A stretch of DNA of 64,000 nucleotides from Desulfomicrobium orale DSM 12838 (lineage in GTDB: Bacteria > Desulfobacterota > Desulfovibrionia > Desulfovibrionales > Desulfomicrobiaceae), in contig NZ_CP014230.1 of the NCBI RefSeq assembly GCF_001553625.1, positions 2,666,001 through 2,730,000 on the forward strand, given 5' to 3'. The notes beneath the pieces were generated by a model. That model searched no databases. It saw only the letters and a list, made by a program, of their open reading frames with translations, and had not been told where the DNA came from. Positions 55,948-64,000 of this stretch are shown in pieces (positions within the stretch are counted from its first letter, which is position 1; every line of letters begins with the position of its first letter). The position numbers and the translations under genes are program-made.

Positions 55948-56655
55948 ATGGCGGGCGCGCGGGAGACGAAACACCGGGTTCTGGCCGGACTGGCCGAACC
56001 GGACTGGGAAAGGCTGCTGCCGGAACTGGCGGACCTCGGCCAGCAGGCCGTGAGTCCGCTGTTTTCCGCTTTGTGCAATACTTCCGCCACAGTACGGTGG
56101 CGGGCGGTGACAGCCTTCGGCGAGGTCATCGGTCGGATGGCTCTGGTCACTCCGGAAAAAGCCCGGGTGGTCATGCGGCGTTTCATCTGGAGCCTCAACG
56201 ACGAGTCCGGGGGCATCGGCTGGGGCGCGCCCGAGGCCATGGCCGAGATCATGGCCGTCAGTCCGCGCATGGCCGGAGAGTACCATAACCATCTTCTGGC
56301 CTATATCCACGATGCCGAACACCGTCCGGACTGCTATCTGGAACACGCGCCGCTGCGCCGGGGAGCGGTCTGGGGTGTCGGGCGTCTGGCCCAGTCCCGC
56401 CCGGAGCTGGCCCGTCCGGCGGGGCCCGACCTCATCCATGCCCTGGATGACTGCGACCGCATCATCCGGGGCATGGCCGCATGGGCCTGTGGTCTGCTCG
56501 GGCTTCGCACGGCCCTGCCCCAGCTCCGGCTGTTCCACGCCGACCATTCCCCGCTGGAAATCTACCTGGACCGCAAAATCGAGATACGCACGCCAGCCAT
56601 GCTGGCCGCCGAGGCCATTTCGCGGATCACGGGCGCCGGGCCCGAAAAAAATTAA
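55948..56655 (+). CDS. HEAT-repeat protein between roo and cydA
   Basis: 235 residues of helical repeats: LADLGQQAVSPLFSALCNTS, VRWRAVTAFGEVIGRM, GGIGWGAPEAMAEIMA, PLRRGAVWGVGRLAQSRPEL, IIRGMAAWACGLLGLR. These are HEAT/PBS-lyase-like units. No signal peptide and no cofactor motif. The starts are 6 bp after roo and the end is 12 bp before cydA, so it is co-transcribed with two oxygen reductases. A scaffold or maturation role is possible but unproved. Confidence 0.88.
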   Translation: MAGARETKHRVLAGLAEPDWERLLPELADLGQQAVSPLFSALCNTSATVRWRAVTAFGEVIGRMALVTPEKARVVMRRFIWSLNDESGGIGWGAPEAMAEIMAVSPRMAGEYHNHLLAYIHDAEHRPDCYLEHAPLRRGAVWGVGRLAQSRPELARPAGPDLIHALDDCDRIIRGMAAWACGLLGLRTALPQLRLFHADHSPLEIYLDRKIEIRTPAMLAAEAISRITGAGPEKN

Positions 56656-56667
56656 GGAGACATTTCT

Positions 56668-57975
56668 ATGGATGTACTCATGTTATCCAGGCTCCAGTTC
56701 GCCATGGCGACCATGTTTCACTTCATCTTCGTGCCGCTCACCCTGGGCCTATCCATTCTGGTGGCCATCATGGAAACCAGATACGTGCGTACCGGCGACG
56801 AGATGTACAAACGCATGACCAAGTTCTGGGGCAAGCTCTTTGTCATCAACTTCGTGCTGGGCGTGGTCACGGGCATCACTCTGGAGTTCCAGTTCGGCAC
56901 CAACTGGTCCCGCTATTCCGAGTATGTGGGCGATATTTTCGGCTCCCTGCTGGCCATCGAGGCCACGGTGGCCTTCTTTCTGGAATCCACGTTTCTGGGA
57001 GCCTGGATCTTCGGCTGGAAAGTGCTCTCTCCCCGGATGCATGCCGCCTGTATCTGGCTGGTGGCCATCGCCTCCAACGTCTCGGCCCTGTGGATCCTCA
57101 TCGCCAACGCCTTCATGCAGCATCCGGTGGGCTATGTGCTGCGCAACGGCCGGGCCGAGCTGGCCGACTTCTTCGAGGTGGTTTTCAACCCCTTTGCCTG
57201 GCAGCAGTATGTGCACACCCTGAGCGGAGCCTTCACTCTGGCCGGATTCTTCATCATGGGCGTCTCGGCCTATCACCTGCTCAAAAAGCAGCATGTCGAG
57301 TTTTTCACCCGTTCCTTCAAAATGGGCATGATCTTCGCTTTCATCTTCTCCATCATGGTGGCGGCCCAGGGGCACCATCACGCCCAGGAAGTGACCCGCA
57401 TCCAGCCCGCCAAACTGGCGGCCATGGAATCCCTCTGGGAAACCCATGAAGACGGCGCGCCCATGTATCTGCTGGTGGTCCCGGACGAGAAGAACGAGCG
57501 GAACTTTATCGAATGGCTGGGCATTCCCGGTGGCCTGTCTTTCCTGGCCCACAATTCCTTCTCCACCCCGGTGCAGGGCCTCAAGGACTGGCCCGCCGAG
57601 GAACGTCCGCCCGTTCTGCTGACCTTCCTGGCCTTCCGGACCATGGTCGGCATCGGCAGCCTGCTGCCCATCCTGTGCATCTGGGCGTTACTGCGCCGCA
57701 AGAAGCTGACCGAATCGCCGAAGCTTCTGCAAGCCATGCTCTTCGCCATCCCGCTTCCGTATATCGCCATAGAGGCCGGATGGGTGCTGGCCGAAGTGGG
57801 ACGCCAGCCGTGGATCGTTTACGGCCTCATGAAAACCTCCGACGCCGTTTCGCCCATTGTCACCTCCCAGGTGGCCTTTTCCCTGGTGGCCCTGACCGTC
57901 CTCTACGCCATTCTGGGCGCCGTGGACATCTTCCTCTTGTACAAGACCGCCAAAAAAGGCCCGGTTGAAGCCTAA
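56668..57975 (+). CDS. cydA: Cytochrome bd quinol oxidase subunit I
   Basis: 435 residues. MLSRLQFAMATMFHFIFVPL (His of heme b595 region), LEFQFGTNWSRYSEYVGDIFG, the quinol Q-loop is short, and GRQPWIVYGLMKT near the end is the CydA signature. Carries hemes b558, b595 and d and reduces oxygen at the inner membrane. AAGGAGA precedes the start. Confidence 0.97.
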   Translation: MDVLMLSRLQFAMATMFHFIFVPLTLGLSILVAIMETRYVRTGDEMYKRMTKFWGKLFVINFVLGVVTGITLEFQFGTNWSRYSEYVGDIFGSLLAIEATVAFFLESTFLGAWIFGWKVLSPRMHAACIWLVAIASNVSALWILIANAFMQHPVGYVLRNGRAELADFFEVVFNPFAWQQYVHTLSGAFTLAGFFIMGVSAYHLLKKQHVEFFTRSFKMGMIFAFIFSIMVAAQGHHHAQEVTRIQPAKLAAMESLWETHEDGAPMYLLVVPDEKNERNFIEWLGIPGGLSFLAHNSFSTPVQGLKDWPAEERPPVLLTFLAFRTMVGIGSLLPILCIWALLRRKKLTESPKLLQAMLFAIPLPYIAIEAGWVLAEVGRQPWIVYGLMKTSDAVSPIVTSQVAFSLVALTVLYAILGAVDIFLLYKTAKKGPVEA

Positions 57976-57995
57976 CTCTTCGAAGGAGAATCACA

Positions 57996-59024
57996 ATGCT
58001 CGAAACCATCTGGTTCCTACTCTGGGGCGTACTCTGGGCCATCTACTTCGTTCTGGACGGCTATGACCTGGGCATCGGCACCCTCATTCCGTTTCTGGGC
58101 AAATCCGACCGGGACCGCAGGGTCATGCTCAACTCCATGGGTCCCTTCTGGGACGGCAACGAAGTCTGGCTGATCACCGCCGGCGGCGTGACCTTCGCGG
58201 CCTTCCCCAAGGCCTACGCCGTCATGTTCAGCGGCCTGTATACGCCGCTCATGCTGCTCCTTCTGGCCCTCATCATCCGGGGCGTGTCCCTGGAGTTCCG
58301 CCATCAGGTGGAAAGCAGAGTCTGGCGCGGGATCTGGGACTGGGGGGCGACCATCGGCAGCTTCCTGCCCGCCCTGCTGCTCGGGGTGGCCTTCGCCAAC
58401 ATCTTCATGGGCCTGCCGCTGGACGAAAACGGCGTGTTTCAGGGCGATCTGCGTACGCTGCTGAACCCGTACGGCCTGGCCGGAGGCGTGCTCTTCGTTC
58501 TGCTCTTCGTCATGCACGGCGCCCTGTGGCTGACGGTCAAATCCGAGGGCGACCTGCAGCACCGCGCGGCCCGGCTGGCCCGGCGCATCTGGCCCGTGCT
58601 GGTGGCAGTGGTCGGCCTTTTCGTGGTCCTGACCCTCTTCTACAACACCAAGCTGCTGTTCAACTACCTGTGCAACCCGCTGATGTTCATTCTGCTGGCG
58701 GTGCCCGTGGTGGCGCTGGTGCTGCTGCGCCGCCAGATCGGCCGGAAAGACTGGTGGTATGCCTGGGGCCTGTCGGCCGTGGTCATCGCCGGGCTGACCC
58801 TGTTCGGCGTGGTGGGTCTGTACCCGGCCATCCTGCCGTCCTCCATCGCGCCGGAGTATTCCATTACCGTCACGAACGCGGCTTCCAGCACCCTGACCCT
58901 GTCCATCATGCTGGGTGTGGCCCTGATCTTCGTGCCCGTGGTGGCGGCCTACCAGTTCTGGCTGTACCGGACCTTCAGCCACAAGGTTACGGACAAGGAG
59001 CTGGATCAGCACGGCGCATACTGA
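57996..59024 (+). CDS. cydB: Cytochrome bd quinol oxidase subunit II
   Basis: 342 residues, about nine helices. WFLLWGVLWAIYFVLDGYDL GIGTL is the canonical CydB start; NSMGPFWDGNEVWLI and FRHQVE follow, and the C-terminal ALIFVPVVAAYQFWLYRTF. Partner of CydA. GAAGGAGAA upstream. Confidence 0.97.
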   Translation: MLETIWFLLWGVLWAIYFVLDGYDLGIGTLIPFLGKSDRDRRVMLNSMGPFWDGNEVWLITAGGVTFAAFPKAYAVMFSGLYTPLMLLLLALIIRGVSLEFRHQVESRVWRGIWDWGATIGSFLPALLLGVAFANIFMGLPLDENGVFQGDLRTLLNPYGLAGGVLFVLLFVMHGALWLTVKSEGDLQHRAARLARRIWPVLVAVVGLFVVLTLFYNTKLLFNYLCNPLMFILLAVPVVALVLLRRQIGRKDWWYAWGLSAVVIAGLTLFGVVGLYPAILPSSIAPEYSITVTNAASSTLTLSIMLGVALIFVPVVAAYQFWLYRTFSHKVTDKELDQHGAY

Positions 59025-59045
59025 TCACGCGCTCCGCACAAAAGA

Positions 59046-59079
59046 AATCCCCCGGCGCGGCATGCGGCGGGGAATTTTT
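59046..59079 (+). terminator. Terminator of the roo-cyd operon
   Basis: A CCCCG.../...CGGGG hairpin with inner GC pairs followed by AATTTTTC, about 25 bp after cydB. Confidence 0.65.
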
Positions 59080-59101
59080 CGTACAAGACGGCCGGAGAAT
59101 C

Positions 59102-59566
59102 ATGTACAGGCTCAGAATCATCAGCGTGGGCAAAATCAAGAAGCCCTTCTGGCTGGAGGCCATCGGCCATTACCGGAAGATGCTCGGCACGGCCCTGTGC
59201 GTGGAGGCGCTCAGCGTGCGCGACTGTCCGCATCTGGAGGGAGCCGGCCGCAAAAAAGCCGAATCGGACCGCCTGCTGGAAAAAATAACCCCGCGCGACA
59301 CGGCCATCGCCCTGCACGAAGCGGGAACACTGTACACCTCCGTGGAATTCGCGGCTTTTCTGCGCGGCCATCTGGAAAATCCCGGCGGAGACTGCTGTCT
59401 GCTCATTGGCGGCGCTCTGGGCCTGTCCCCGGAACTGCTGGATCGCGTTCAGGCGAAACTGAGTCTTGGCCCCATGACCATGCCCCACGAACTGGCCCAG
59501 GTGGTTCTGTACGAGCAGCTCTTCCGGGCGACGGCCATCTGGTCCGGGCGAACCTACCACTACTGA
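59102..59566 (+). CDS. rlmH: 23S rRNA (pseudouridine-1915-N3) methyltransferase
   Basis: 154 residues, SPOUT fold. LRIISVGKIKKPFWLEAIGHYRK at the N-terminus; the SAM-binding knot LLIGGALGLSPELLDRVQAK and LGPMTMPHELAQVVLYEQLF RA, ending with the invariant YHY. Acts on helix 69 of the ribosome. Starts just after the cyd terminator. Confidence 0.95.
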   Translation: MYRLRIISVGKIKKPFWLEAIGHYRKMLGTALCVEALSVRDCPHLEGAGRKKAESDRLLEKITPRDTAIALHEAGTLYTSVEFAAFLRGHLENPGGDCCLLIGGALGLSPELLDRVQAKLSLGPMTMPHELAQVVLYEQLFRATAIWSGRTYHY

Positions 59567-59613
59567 CCGGACGCGGTGACGCGAAAACACTCCCTGCACG
59601 GCAACTGCGGAAA

Positions 59614-60075
59614 ATGGCACCATTGAGAACAATCCGTCCGGCAGTACTGGCAGATGCCCCGGAAATAAGCGCCCTCATCACCGGCGTCAGCCGCTTTTTC
59701 ACTCTGGAACCCGATGGCAGAGGGGCCGGAGCCTTCCTGAAGAGCATCACGACGGAGGCCATCGCCGGTTATATCGGCGACCCCGGATACCATTACATCA
59801 CGGCATTCGAGGAGAACACTCTGGCAGGCGTGGCCGCGCTGCGGGGCGGAAATCACCTCTTCCACCTTTTTGTCGCCCCGGCCTTCCACCGTCAGGGGCT
59901 GGCGAGGGATCTCTGGGAGGAGATAAAAAAGTCCGCCGCGCCGGGTACTTCGGAGATCACGGTCAATTCCAGCCCCTACGCCGTGCCCGTGTACGAACGG
60001 TTCGGCTTCGCCGTGGCCGGACCGCGCACGGAAGCCGCCGGAATCGCCTTCATCCCCATGAAAAAAAGAATCTGA
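59614..60075 (+). CDS. GNAT-family N-acetyltransferase
   Basis: 153 residues. TIRPAVLADAPEISALITGV at the start, HLFHLFVAPAFHRQGLARDL WEE (acetyl-CoA pyrophosphate loop Q-x-x-G-x-A), and VNSSPYAVPVYERFGFAVAG at the C-terminus. Substrate unknown. Follows rlmH by about 50 bp on the same strand. Confidence 0.9.
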   Translation: MAPLRTIRPAVLADAPEISALITGVSRFFTLEPDGRGAGAFLKSITTEAIAGYIGDPGYHYITAFEENTLAGVAALRGGNHLFHLFVAPAFHRQGLARDLWEEIKKSAAPGTSEITVNSSPYAVPVYERFGFAVAGPRTEAAGIAFIPMKKRI

Positions 60076-60111
60076 CGGCGCACCGGAGAAGATTCAGGCG
60101 CGCCATCGGCG

Positions 60112-60765
60112 TCAATCCAGCAGTTCCCGCAGCTCCAGCGGATGGGAGATGATGGTTCTGGCTCCCGCCCGCCGGAGTTCCTCCTCGGGCCGGAAACCCC
60201 ACAACACGCCGACCGGATGCATGCCCACGCTGGTGGCCGTGCGCATGTCCACGTCCGTATCGCCCAGATAGAGAATTTCCTCCGCCCCCAGCCCCAGCCG
60301 TTCCATGAGCAGCCGGGGAGAGGCCGGATCGGGCTTGACCGGTCTGCCGGGCACCTGCCCCTGCACCAGCGCGAAGGACCACTTGGGCAGGAAATCCCGC
60401 ATGCACTGCTCGGCCAGAACCTGCGGCTTGTTGGTCAGCACGGCCAGAAGTATTCCCCTGGATTCCAGCAGGTCGAGGAGCTCTGGAATACCCGCGTACG
60501 GCTTGCCTTTCCCGGTTCCGGCCGCCTGGTATTCGCGCACGAAATCCTGCACGCAGACGTCCAGAAAATCCCTGTCCCGCCTGTCTTCGGGCAGGGCACA
60601 CGAAACCAGATGCGCCGCACCGTTACCCGCGAAAAACCGGTAGCTGTCAATTGGATGCACGGGCAGTCCCCGGGCGGTCAGAACCCGGTTCATGGCGCTG
60701 CCCAGATCTTCCAGCGTGTCCAGAAGCGTCCCGTCCATGTCGAACACAGCGGCTTTATAGCTCAT
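60112..60765 (-). CDS. HAD-family phosphatase, phosphoglycolate phosphatase-like
   Basis: 217 residues. DxDGT nucleophile (AVFDMDGTLLDTLEDLGSAM), motif II LAVLTNK, motif III lysine in GRPVKPDPASPRLLMERLGL, motif IV YLGDTDVDMRTATSVGM. The helical cap after motif I (MNRVLTARGLPVHPIDSYRF) fits the Gph subgroup. AGGAGGAGAT lies before the start. Activity could equally be on another phosphomonoester. Confidence 0.88.
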   Translation of the reverse strand: MSYKAAVFDMDGTLLDTLEDLGSAMNRVLTARGLPVHPIDSYRFFAGNGAAHLVSCALPEDRRDRDFLDVCVQDFVREYQAAGTGKGKPYAGIPELLDLLESRGILLAVLTNKPQVLAEQCMRDFLPKWSFALVQGQVPGRPVKPDPASPRLLMERLGLGAEEILYLGDTDVDMRTATSVGMHPVGVLWGFRPEEELRRAGARTIISHPLELRELLD

Positions 60766-60867
60766 ATCTCCTCCTTTTCGAGTGTCTCCGGAAACAGCGT
60801 ACGTAGCGGCCGGGAAAAAAGGACTCAAGGCCCGGACGCCCCCGCGGAAGTGTTACCACAAAATGCT

Positions 60868-62640
60868 CTATCCTCCGCTCTGCACCCGCCACAGTCCCGC
60901 ATACACGCCTTCTTCGGCGATGAGCGAATCGTGCGTGCCGCGCTCTACGATGATCCCGTCCACCAGCACCACGATTTCATCGCAGCTGCGGATGGTGGAC
61001 AGGCGGTGAGCGATGGCCAGGGTGATGCGATCCTTGCGCAGTTCGCGCAGATTGTTCTGGATGATTTCCTCGGTGCGCGTGTCCACGCTGGATGTGGCCT
61101 CGTCCAGAATCAGAAATTCCGGGTCGCGCAGAAAGGCTCTGGCCAGGGAAATACGCTGCCGCTGTCCGCCGGAAAGTTTGACGCCCCGGTCGCCCACCAG
61201 GGTTTTGTAGCCGTCCGGCAGCTTGCTGATGAACTCGTCGGCCCCGGCCATGTGCGCGGCCTGCCGTACGGCTTCGTCCGACGCTTCAGGCAGGCTCAGC
61301 CGGATGTTCTCGCCGACGGTGCCGTGGAACAGATAGGGTTCCTGGGCCACATAGCCGATGCGTCCACGCCATGCGTCCAGCGTGATGCCCGGCAGAGGAC
61401 GGCCGTCGACCAGAATTTCTCCGGACTCGGGTTCGTAATAGCGCAGCAGAAGCTTGGCCAGGGAACTTTTCCCCGCCCCTGTGGGACCGGCCACGCCCAG
61501 CACCTGTCCCCGCTTCAGGGAGAAGTCCACGCCGCAGAGCACCCTGCCTCTGCCGGGATAGGAAAAATGCAGATCGCGGGCCTCGATCCGTGAAAGCGGC
61601 GCGGCCAGGGAAACGGCGTCGTCCCGGTCCCGGACCACGGGCTTCGCGTCGAAAATTTCATTGATGCGCACGGCTGATGCCTCGGCCTGCTGGATCTGGT
61701 TGATGAGCACACCCAGCACGAAGAGCGGCAGAATCAGGCGCATGGACATGAGCACGAAGGTGGTGAAATCCCCCACCGTGGGACCGGCTCCGGAAAAGGT
61801 CATCCAGCCGCCCAGGCCGATCAGGAGCGCGTAGGCACTCCCGGCCACGGCGTAGAGCAGCGGAATGAACCGGGCCCGCTCGCGGGAGGCCTGGATGGCC
61901 GCGTCGCGGTACTCTTCCGAACGCGTGCGGATACGCCCGATCTGGTGGGTCTGGGCTGAATAGGCCTGAATCACGTTCATGCCCTGAAGGTTGTTTTCCA
62001 AAATGGCGTTGATCTCGCCCACGGCCCGCCTGGCCCGGTGATACTGCGGAGACACGCGGGTGGCGAAAAAACGCACGGCCCACACGGCCAGCGGCGTGGG
62101 CACCAAAAGCAGGAGAGCCAGATGCCAGTCCATCCAGAACAGAATGCCGTACACCCCGGCAAAGGTGATGACCAGACGCACGATGCTGGTGGAGGTGTCG
62201 GCGAAGAAGCGTTCCAGATTGTCTACGTCCGAAGCCAGCACGGCCATGACATCGCCCGTCCGGCGGGATTCGAAATACGACACGTCCAGAGTCTGCGCGT
62301 GGGCATACAGACTGACCCGCAGATCGTGCCGGATTTTCTGGGCCGCGCTGTCCAGACAGTAGTCGCTCAGGCTCTGAAACACGGCCAGTCCGGCGAAAGT
62401 GCCCAGCACCAGCAGGCCCGCCCAGACAAATTCTTCCGGTCCCAGATGGCGGCCATCGCGCAGGGCTCCGGTCACCGTATCCACGACCCGGCCCACCACC
62501 AGCATGGGCAGCAGATCAAAGAAACGGGCGCAGGCGTTGGCCGCCAGACCGGAAAATATGCGGGCCCTGTACGGCCCGGCGAAACGGATCAGGCGCCACA
62601 GGGATCTTCCCAGAACGCGGGTTTTCGGCGTGTTCGGCAT
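60868..62640 (-). CDS. ABC exporter, MsbA/MDR type (fused membrane and ATPase domains)
   Basis: 590 residues. Six membrane helices in the first 330 residues (with FESRRTGDVMAVLASDVDNL ERF, a typical intracellular loop). The ATPase carries Walker A GPTGAGKSSLAKLL, signature LSGGQRQRISLARA, Walker B EFLILDEATSSVD and H-loop IAHRLST. Works as a homodimer or heterodimer. No partner half-transporter is adjacent. Lipid or drug substrate not determinable. Confidence 0.94.
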   Translation of the reverse strand: MPNTPKTRVLGRSLWRLIRFAGPYRARIFSGLAANACARFFDLLPMLVVGRVVDTVTGALRDGRHLGPEEFVWAGLLVLGTFAGLAVFQSLSDYCLDSAAQKIRHDLRVSLYAHAQTLDVSYFESRRTGDVMAVLASDVDNLERFFADTSTSIVRLVITFAGVYGILFWMDWHLALLLLVPTPLAVWAVRFFATRVSPQYHRARRAVGEINAILENNLQGMNVIQAYSAQTHQIGRIRTRSEEYRDAAIQASRERARFIPLLYAVAGSAYALLIGLGGWMTFSGAGPTVGDFTTFVLMSMRLILPLFVLGVLINQIQQAEASAVRINEIFDAKPVVRDRDDAVSLAAPLSRIEARDLHFSYPGRGRVLCGVDFSLKRGQVLGVAGPTGAGKSSLAKLLLRYYEPESGEILVDGRPLPGITLDAWRGRIGYVAQEPYLFHGTVGENIRLSLPEASDEAVRQAAHMAGADEFISKLPDGYKTLVGDRGVKLSGGQRQRISLARAFLRDPEFLILDEATSSVDTRTEEIIQNNLRELRKDRITLAIAHRLSTIRSCDEIVVLVDGIIVERGTHDSLIAEEGVYAGLWRVQSGG

Positions 62641-62667
62641 GATGTTTTCCTGAAAAGTCCGCCGCGC

Positions 62668-62940
62668 CTACTCCGCGGGCAGGCTGAAGCGCCCTTGCGA
62701 CAGGGCCAGTTTGTGTTTTCTGGGCAGGGATTTGATGCGCCGCTCCAGAGACAGGGCGGCGGATCTGGATCCGGCCGGAGCCCAAAAGACAAGGGTCAGC
62801 GGTCCGCGCCCGCGCAGGTATCTGGCCGCTCTGGGGCCGGAGCGCGCGTGCTCGGCGAAGCGCCTGGACACGTCGGTGGTGATGCCCGTGTAGAGGCTGC
62901 CGTCGGCGCAGCGGATGATGTAAATGAACCAGGCAGTCAC
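62668..62940 (-). CDS. GIY-YIG nuclease-domain protein (UPF0213/YhbQ-like)
   Basis: 90 residues. WFIYIIRCADGSLYTGITTD VSRRFAEHARSG contains the GIY-YIG variant (YII...YTG), the catalytic arginine and the His. LVFWAPAGSRSAALSLERRI KSLPRKHK matches the single-domain bacterial family. Length is normal. Its start overlaps the stop of the upstream trhA-like gene. Confidence 0.92.
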   Translation of the reverse strand: MTAWFIYIIRCADGSLYTGITTDVSRRFAEHARSGPRAARYLRGRGPLTLVFWAPAGSRSAALSLERRIKSLPRKHKLALSQGRFSLPAE

Positions 62941-63578
62941 GATGCGGGAAGGGTGTAGAGCACGGAGAAAAAATGCATGACGCTGCCCGCGACCACGAAG
63001 AGATGCCAGATGGCGTGATTATACGGCAGCCGCCGCCAGACGTAGAAAATGACGCCCAGGCTGTAGATCAGCCCGCCCAGGGCCAGAAAAACAAGACTCG
63101 CGGCCGGGAGGCTGGAGAAAATCTCCCTGCCGGCCAGCAGACACAGCCAGCCCATGCCCAGATAAACGGCCAGAGACAGACGCTTGAAGCGGTACACGAA
63201 AAAGCATTTCAGAATCACGCCGGCGGCGGCCAGTCCCCAGATTGTCCCGAAAATGGTCCATCCCACGGGGCCGCGCAGGCACACCAGCATGAACGGCGTG
63301 TACGTGCCCGCGATGAGCAGAAAAATAGCGCAATGGTCCAGAGTCTTCAGCACGCGTCTGGCCCGGACGGCGGGGATGGAATGGTACAGGGTGGAAGCCA
63401 GATAAAGCAGGACGAGCGTTGCACCGAAAATGGAGAAACTGACAACATGCCAGGCGGTTCCTGCGGACACGGCGGCCACCACCAGCACGGGCAGGGCGGC
63501 GATGGCCAGGCCCGTGGCGACGGCGTGAGTCACGCTGTTGGCGATCTCCTCACCCGGGGAATGTGTCCGTTCCGCCAT
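62937..63578 (-). CDS. Hemolysin III / TrhA (PAQR-like) membrane protein
   Basis: 213 residues, seven helices. EEIANSVTHAVATGLAIAAL (N-terminal SxxxH motif), LASTLYHSIP (second His box), LKTLDHCAIFLLIAGTYTPF (DHxxIF...GTYTP) and NHAIWHLFVVAGSVMHFFSV (H-x3-H). These histidines make the metal site of the PAQR/CREST superfamily. Role in membrane fluidity is inferred from the family. Confidence 0.93.
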   Translation of the reverse strand: MAERTHSPGEEIANSVTHAVATGLAIAALPVLVVAAVSAGTAWHVVSFSIFGATLVLLYLASTLYHSIPAVRARRVLKTLDHCAIFLLIAGTYTPFMLVCLRGPVGWTIFGTIWGLAAAGVILKCFFVYRFKRLSLAVYLGMGWLCLLAGREIFSSLPAASLVFLALGGLIYSLGVIFYVWRRLPYNHAIWHLFVVAGSVMHFFSVLYTLPAS

Positions 63579-63603
63579 CTCCGCTCTCCTTGCCCGTCCG
63601 CTG

Positions 63604-64000
63604 TCAGGCCTTGTCTTCGGTTTCCCGGTAGGTATTGTCCACTTCCTCCCAGAAATCGTTGATCCAGTGGATGCGGTCCGCCCGGCATTGCAGTTCGGAA
63701 GCGACGCCGTCCCGGAAAACCACCAGCTCAATGGTTTTTCCCTGCTCGGAGAGGTGCTCCACCACATCCAGCAGATCCGAGTCCCCGGAGGACAAAAGCA
63801 GCGTATCGTACTGGTGCTGATAAATGAGGGACAAGGTGGCAATGCCCACATCCACGCCCTTCTGGATTTCGTTGAACACCTTGTGCGTGAGATCTCCGTT
63901 CTGGTTCTGACAGCGAAGCTGCACTTTCTGCCCGCATTCCTCGCAATAGGCCTTGTCCGCGCGCTGCTGCTTCAGACTGTAGAATTTGGTGATGATCTTG
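63604..64000 (-). CDS. NYN-domain (LabA/DUF88-like) putative ribonuclease, 5' end outside window
   Basis: The minus-strand frame enters from the right edge as KIITKFYSLKQQRADKAYCE ECGQKVQL and continues QNQNGDLTHKVFNEIQKGVD VGIATLSLIYQHQYDTLLLSSGDSDLLDVVEHL. GVDVGIATL and SGDSDLLDVVE supply the acidic residues of the PIN-like NYN domain. A CxxC pair precedes it (YCEECG). Ends ETEDKA. It is 25 bp upstream of the trhA-like start and possibly co-transcribed with it. Confidence 0.88.
   Translation of the reverse strand, partial: KIITKFYSLKQQRADKAYCEECGQKVQLRCQNQNGDLTHKVFNEIQKGVDVGIATLSLIYQHQYDTLLLSSGDSDLLDVVEHLSEQGKTIELVVFRDGVASELQCRADRIHWINDFWEEVDNTYRETEDKA

Noticed and set aside
54715-56547. 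610-codon minus-strand frame over roo and the HEAT gene
   Set aside because: Shadow frame; the plus strand has unmistakable flavodiiron motifs.

Overview
The window looks like chromosome from a sulfate-reducing Desulfovibrionales bacterium (Desulfovibrio/Desulfomicrobium-like). I infer this from a Tat-exported selenocysteine formate dehydrogenase, an NrfHA-type nitrite reductase, a rubredoxin/rubredoxin:oxygen oxidoreductase/cytochrome bd block, an anaerobic-type cobalamin cluster with a fused CobM-CbiG, and a cytochrome c maturation operon whose CcmE carries cysteine in place of the usual heme-binding histidine. Most of the window is GC-rich with strong G/C third positions. Two AT-rich stretches stand out as foreign.

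Layout. 1-3.2 kb: minus-strand fdhA (cut by the left edge) with an in-frame UGA/Sec codon, four 33-bp tandem repeats in its leader, and tRNA-Pro(CGG). 3.2-3.8 kb: a decayed TauE/SafE-like permease ended by the 3' remnant of an IS5-family element. 4-5.9 kb: a CPA2/Kef-type antiporter. 5.9-13.2 kb: a minus-strand cobalamin operon (cobI-cbiA-cbiD-cobL-[odd gap]-cobM/cbiG-cbiH). 13.5-16.7 kb: a TonB-dependent receptor and an AraC/GyrI-like regulator. 16.9-19.9 kb: pfkA and two uncharacterised exported proteins. 19.9-22.7 kb: nrfHA, with nrfH split by a 736-bp IS1595-family element that has an exact 8-bp duplication. 22.8-25.7 kb: a YbhGF-like ABC exporter whose permease is truncated. 25.7-28 kb: an IS5-family element carrying a nested 1260-bp IS4-family element. 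28-31.4 kb: an MFS transporter, a rhodanese and a sigma-54 activator. 31.5-34.9 kb: a tightly overlapped tatB-tatC-hisB-hyp-hisA operon. 35-37.4 kb: an isolated, very AT-rich Ser/Thr protein kinase gene. 37.5-40.6 kb: guaBA. 40.7-45.7 kb: livKHMGF. 45.8-51 kb: the ccmEFABCD-TPR operon. 51.1-53.9 kb: LPS core genes (gmhB and two glycosyltransferases). 53.96-59.6 kb: a PerR/Fur regulator, rubredoxin, roo, a HEAT-repeat protein, cydAB and rlmH. 59.6-64 kb: GNAT, HAD phosphatase, an MsbA-like ABC exporter, a GIY-YIG protein, a TrhA/hemolysin III protein and a partial NYN-domain protein.

How the genes fit together. Periplasmic formate oxidation and nitrite ammonification need c-type cytochromes and Tat export, and both the ccm and tat genes are here. 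Oxygen defence is grouped as a PerR/Fur regulator next to rub-roo-HEAT-cydAB, joining a cytosolic and a membrane oxygen reductase. Cobalamin synthesis sits beside a TonB-dependent receptor.

The strongest leads for something new or unusual are the AT-rich lone kinase (a defence-gene candidate), the in-frame tandem repeats with a possibly leaderless start ahead of fdhA, the precisely interrupted nrfH, and the disturbed middle of the cobalamin operon. Three separate insertion-sequence events and several broken genes show recent genome flux.
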